The position numbers and the translations under genes were made by a program. Source: Methanoculleus sp. (GTDB lineage: Archaea > Halobacteriota > Methanomicrobia > Methanomicrobiales > Methanoculleaceae). From it: 38,247 nt of DNA. Under the pieces are notes generated by a model, which was not told the DNA's origin, did not search any database, and saw nothing but the letters and a program-made list of their open reading frames with translations. The stretch covers positions 1 through 38,247 of the forward strand of contig JAHDQM010000044.1 in NCBI GenBank assembly GCA_018433835.1, given 5' to 3'. Numbering within the stretch: the stretch's first letter is position 1; each line of letters begins with the position of its first letter. Shown here in pieces: positions 36,969 to 38,247 of this stretch.

Positions 36969-37985
36969 TCAAGCATACTTCCTGACGAAATCAAAGACTT
37001 TCCGGGTGATCTCCTCGGGCTCGTGACCCATCAAGTAAGCGAGCGTCAGGGCACCGCCGGCGCCCATCCCTTCCTTGACCTCGCCGATGCAGTAGCGAGC
37101 GAGCCCGACGTGCCCGATACCGGCGAAGTTCGGGTCGACGAAGTACGCAGTGGTGCCGACGGCGGCGACCGTCCGGACGAACCCGGCCGAGGGATCGTCC
37201 CTGACGTAAACCGTCGTCGCAAGGCGCGGGACCCGTTTTCCGAGCGCTTTTAAGGTAGCCGCCACGGCAAGCATCTGGGTCCCTCCGGCGAAAAGAATGT
37301 CGCCGGCATAGGTGCTCGCGATCCCTGCCGCCACCGGCATCATGGGGTCGCCCGCGGCGCGGAGGATCTCAAGGGGCTCTTTTGCGTCCGTCTCGTCTAT
37401 CCGGGCGAGCACTTCCCTGCAGACGGCATCTTTCAGGCCGAGGGGGTTCTCGGCAAACGCGCTGCTGACAGAGGCATCGTAGCCGAGCGCCCGCAGAACG
37501 CAGAGGGCGGTGGTCGTCCCGCCGGGAACGCACTCCCCGAGCATCAGGAAGTCGCTGTACTGCGAGAGAAGCCGGCCGACCGTCTCGCCCCGCTCAAAGA
37601 GTAGCGCCGCCTGCGGCACCGCGTCCTCCTTCCGGGGATCGCCGCCGGGGCTCCCGTAGACGTCCAGGCAGGGCACGGTGGGAGTATGGGCGAGCCCCGC
37701 GTTGATAAGGACGGGAGATAGATCGGTCAGTTCCACCATCGCCCGGGTGATGGTCGCCGGCGTCGGGCACCCGGTGGGTGTGTTCGGCCGGGCCGGCACA
37801 CTCGTGATCGCGCCGGTCGTGACGAGCTCCGCGTCCAGGACAGGGGTGAGCAGGGTCTTTTCGGGGGTCGGCCCGGCACCCGATATGCCGGGGACGGTGG
37901 AGAGCACGGTGTTGCCGAGGACGAGCGCCATCATCGGACGCTCGGGTCTGATCAGTGGGTCTTGTGAGAGGAACGGGTGAGACAT
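36969..37985 (-). CDS. cobT: CobT-like nicotinate-nucleotide phosphoribosyltransferase (UPF0284)
   Basis: A 338-residue protein of the archaeal UPF0284/CobT-like family. Visible are ALVLGNTVLSTVPGISGAG near residue 20, PTPATITRAMVEL near 74, FLMLGECVPGGTTTALCVL near 145, and FAGGTQMLAVAATLKALG near 230. The Gly-rich stretches fit a nucleotide-binding Rossmann-like fold. It is thought to attach the lower-ligand base in cobamide synthesis, which methanogens need for methyl transfer. The archaeal enzymes are only distantly like bacterial CobT, so the assignment is by family. I chose the ATG at 37985 (MSHPFLSQ); the frame to 38204 runs into repeat D. Confidence 0.87.
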   Translation of the reverse strand: MSHPFLSQDPLIRPERPMMALVLGNTVLSTVPGISGAGPTPEKTLLTPVLDAELVTTGAITSVPARPNTPTGCPTPATITRAMVELTDLSPVLINAGLAHTPTVPCLDVYGSPGGDPRKEDAVPQAALLFERGETVGRLLSQYSDFLMLGECVPGGTTTALCVLRALGYDASVSSAFAENPLGLKDAVCREVLARIDETDAKEPLEILRAAGDPMMPVAAGIASTYAGDILFAGGTQMLAVAATLKALGKRVPRLATTVYVRDDPSAGFVRTVAAVGTTAYFVDPNFAGIGHVGLARYCIGEVKEGMGAGGALTLAYLMGHEPEEITRKVFDFVRKYA

Positions 37986-38118
37986 CTGGTACAGGGTAGG
38001 TGCTGCGGGATAGAAGAGATTGCTGTCGGGGCGTGGCGGGAGGGAGACGGAGCCAGGTGTGGTTGGGGAGGGGGACGCGCATACGTCTCCGAGGTCGTGG
38101 CAGGGTTTTCCCCGGCAA

Positions 38119-38247
38119 TCCCGGTACAGTGGACCGTGGTGGAATCGCCATAGGGGGGAGGGGACAGGGGGGGGTCCGTCGCCGCTCGCACCTTCCGGGC
38201 TCAAACTCCGCTCCTCGCACCTCCAGTGCTCACGTTCGCTACGCTCA
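38119..38247 (+). repeat. Modular hairpin repeat, copy D (cut by window end)
   Basis: The left end CAGTGGACCGTGG matches copy A over about 20 bases, then ATCGCCA and the ggggacagggg linker. The GCACC-ttcc-GGGC hairpin and the later parts are imperfect, so this copy is decaying or mosaic. The right end is outside the window. Confidence 0.65.

Overview
The window reads as chromosomal DNA of a hydrogenotrophic methanogen of the order Methanomicrobiales, most likely Methanoculleus or a close relative. The evidence is gene content and signals: GC-rich codon use, archaeal TATA boxes with leaderless or short-leader starts, an archaeal-type GlmM, a UPF0284/CobT-type protein, a separate GuaA amidotransferase subunit, UPF0305/DUF2115, an F420-dependent oxidoreductase, a hexulose-6-phosphate synthase fusion, and NrpR-type operators on ammonium transporter operons. 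The genus is an inference from family knowledge, not from a search.

Layout. 1-393: hairpin-rich repeat copy, then a rubrerythrin-like gene (394). 947-3863: two divergent CPA2 cation/proton antiporters and a CBS-domain protein. 4030-5430: a large GHKL-like/GNAT-like fusion. 5431-6434: a RelE/ParE-type toxin-antitoxin pair beside tRNA-Gln, with a truncated tRNA 5' fragment and a 12-base copy of the tRNA 3' end. 6559-9684: mannose-1-phosphate guanylyltransferase/isomerase, a small TPR protein and a frameshifted sugar epimerase. 9974-10894: a tyrosine recombinase, followed by about 1.4 kb without an intact gene. 12312-14973: a hypothetical gene, a MobB-MoaE fusion and GlmM, tightly packed. 15275-19125: a 1188-residue helical-repeat protein overlapping an acylphosphatase. 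19107-20307 (minus): a solo Cas1 homologue preceded by a small ORF. 20490-23511: an operon of two PaaK-type aryl-CoA ligases and an ACT-domain protein. 23538-24079: gene debris, including a histidine-kinase remnant. 24131-25420: a hexulose-6-phosphate synthase/RraA-like fusion. 25582-26545: a frameshifted F420-dependent oxidoreductase. 27065-32676: three amt-glnK pairs, each with a GGAA-N6-TTCC site at its promoter. 32916-38247: DUF2115, a nitroreductase, TraB-YkgJ-GuaAA as an overlapping block, and a CobT-like protein.

Two features stand out. (1) At least six long intergenic gaps carry members of a modular repeat built from short hairpins, mostly with 3-4 base loops. Stem sequences differ between copies with compensating changes while the linkers stay nearly constant. 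Two members carry both of a pair of recognisable ends, and others carry one or none, which suggests a small non-autonomous element or structured RNA. (2) The Cas1 homologue stands alone, with no cas2, effector gene or CRISPR array. It keeps the His and Asp metal ligands but has Ser where Cas1 normally has its first metal-binding Glu.

Physiologically the window covers nitrogen supply (three Amt/PII units under likely NrpR control), aryl-acid activation, ion homeostasis, formaldehyde/pentose metabolism, and molybdopterin, amino-sugar, GDP-mannose, purine and cobamide biosynthesis. Two full-length genes carry frameshifts at G/C-rich runs; these may be real decay or sequencing errors.
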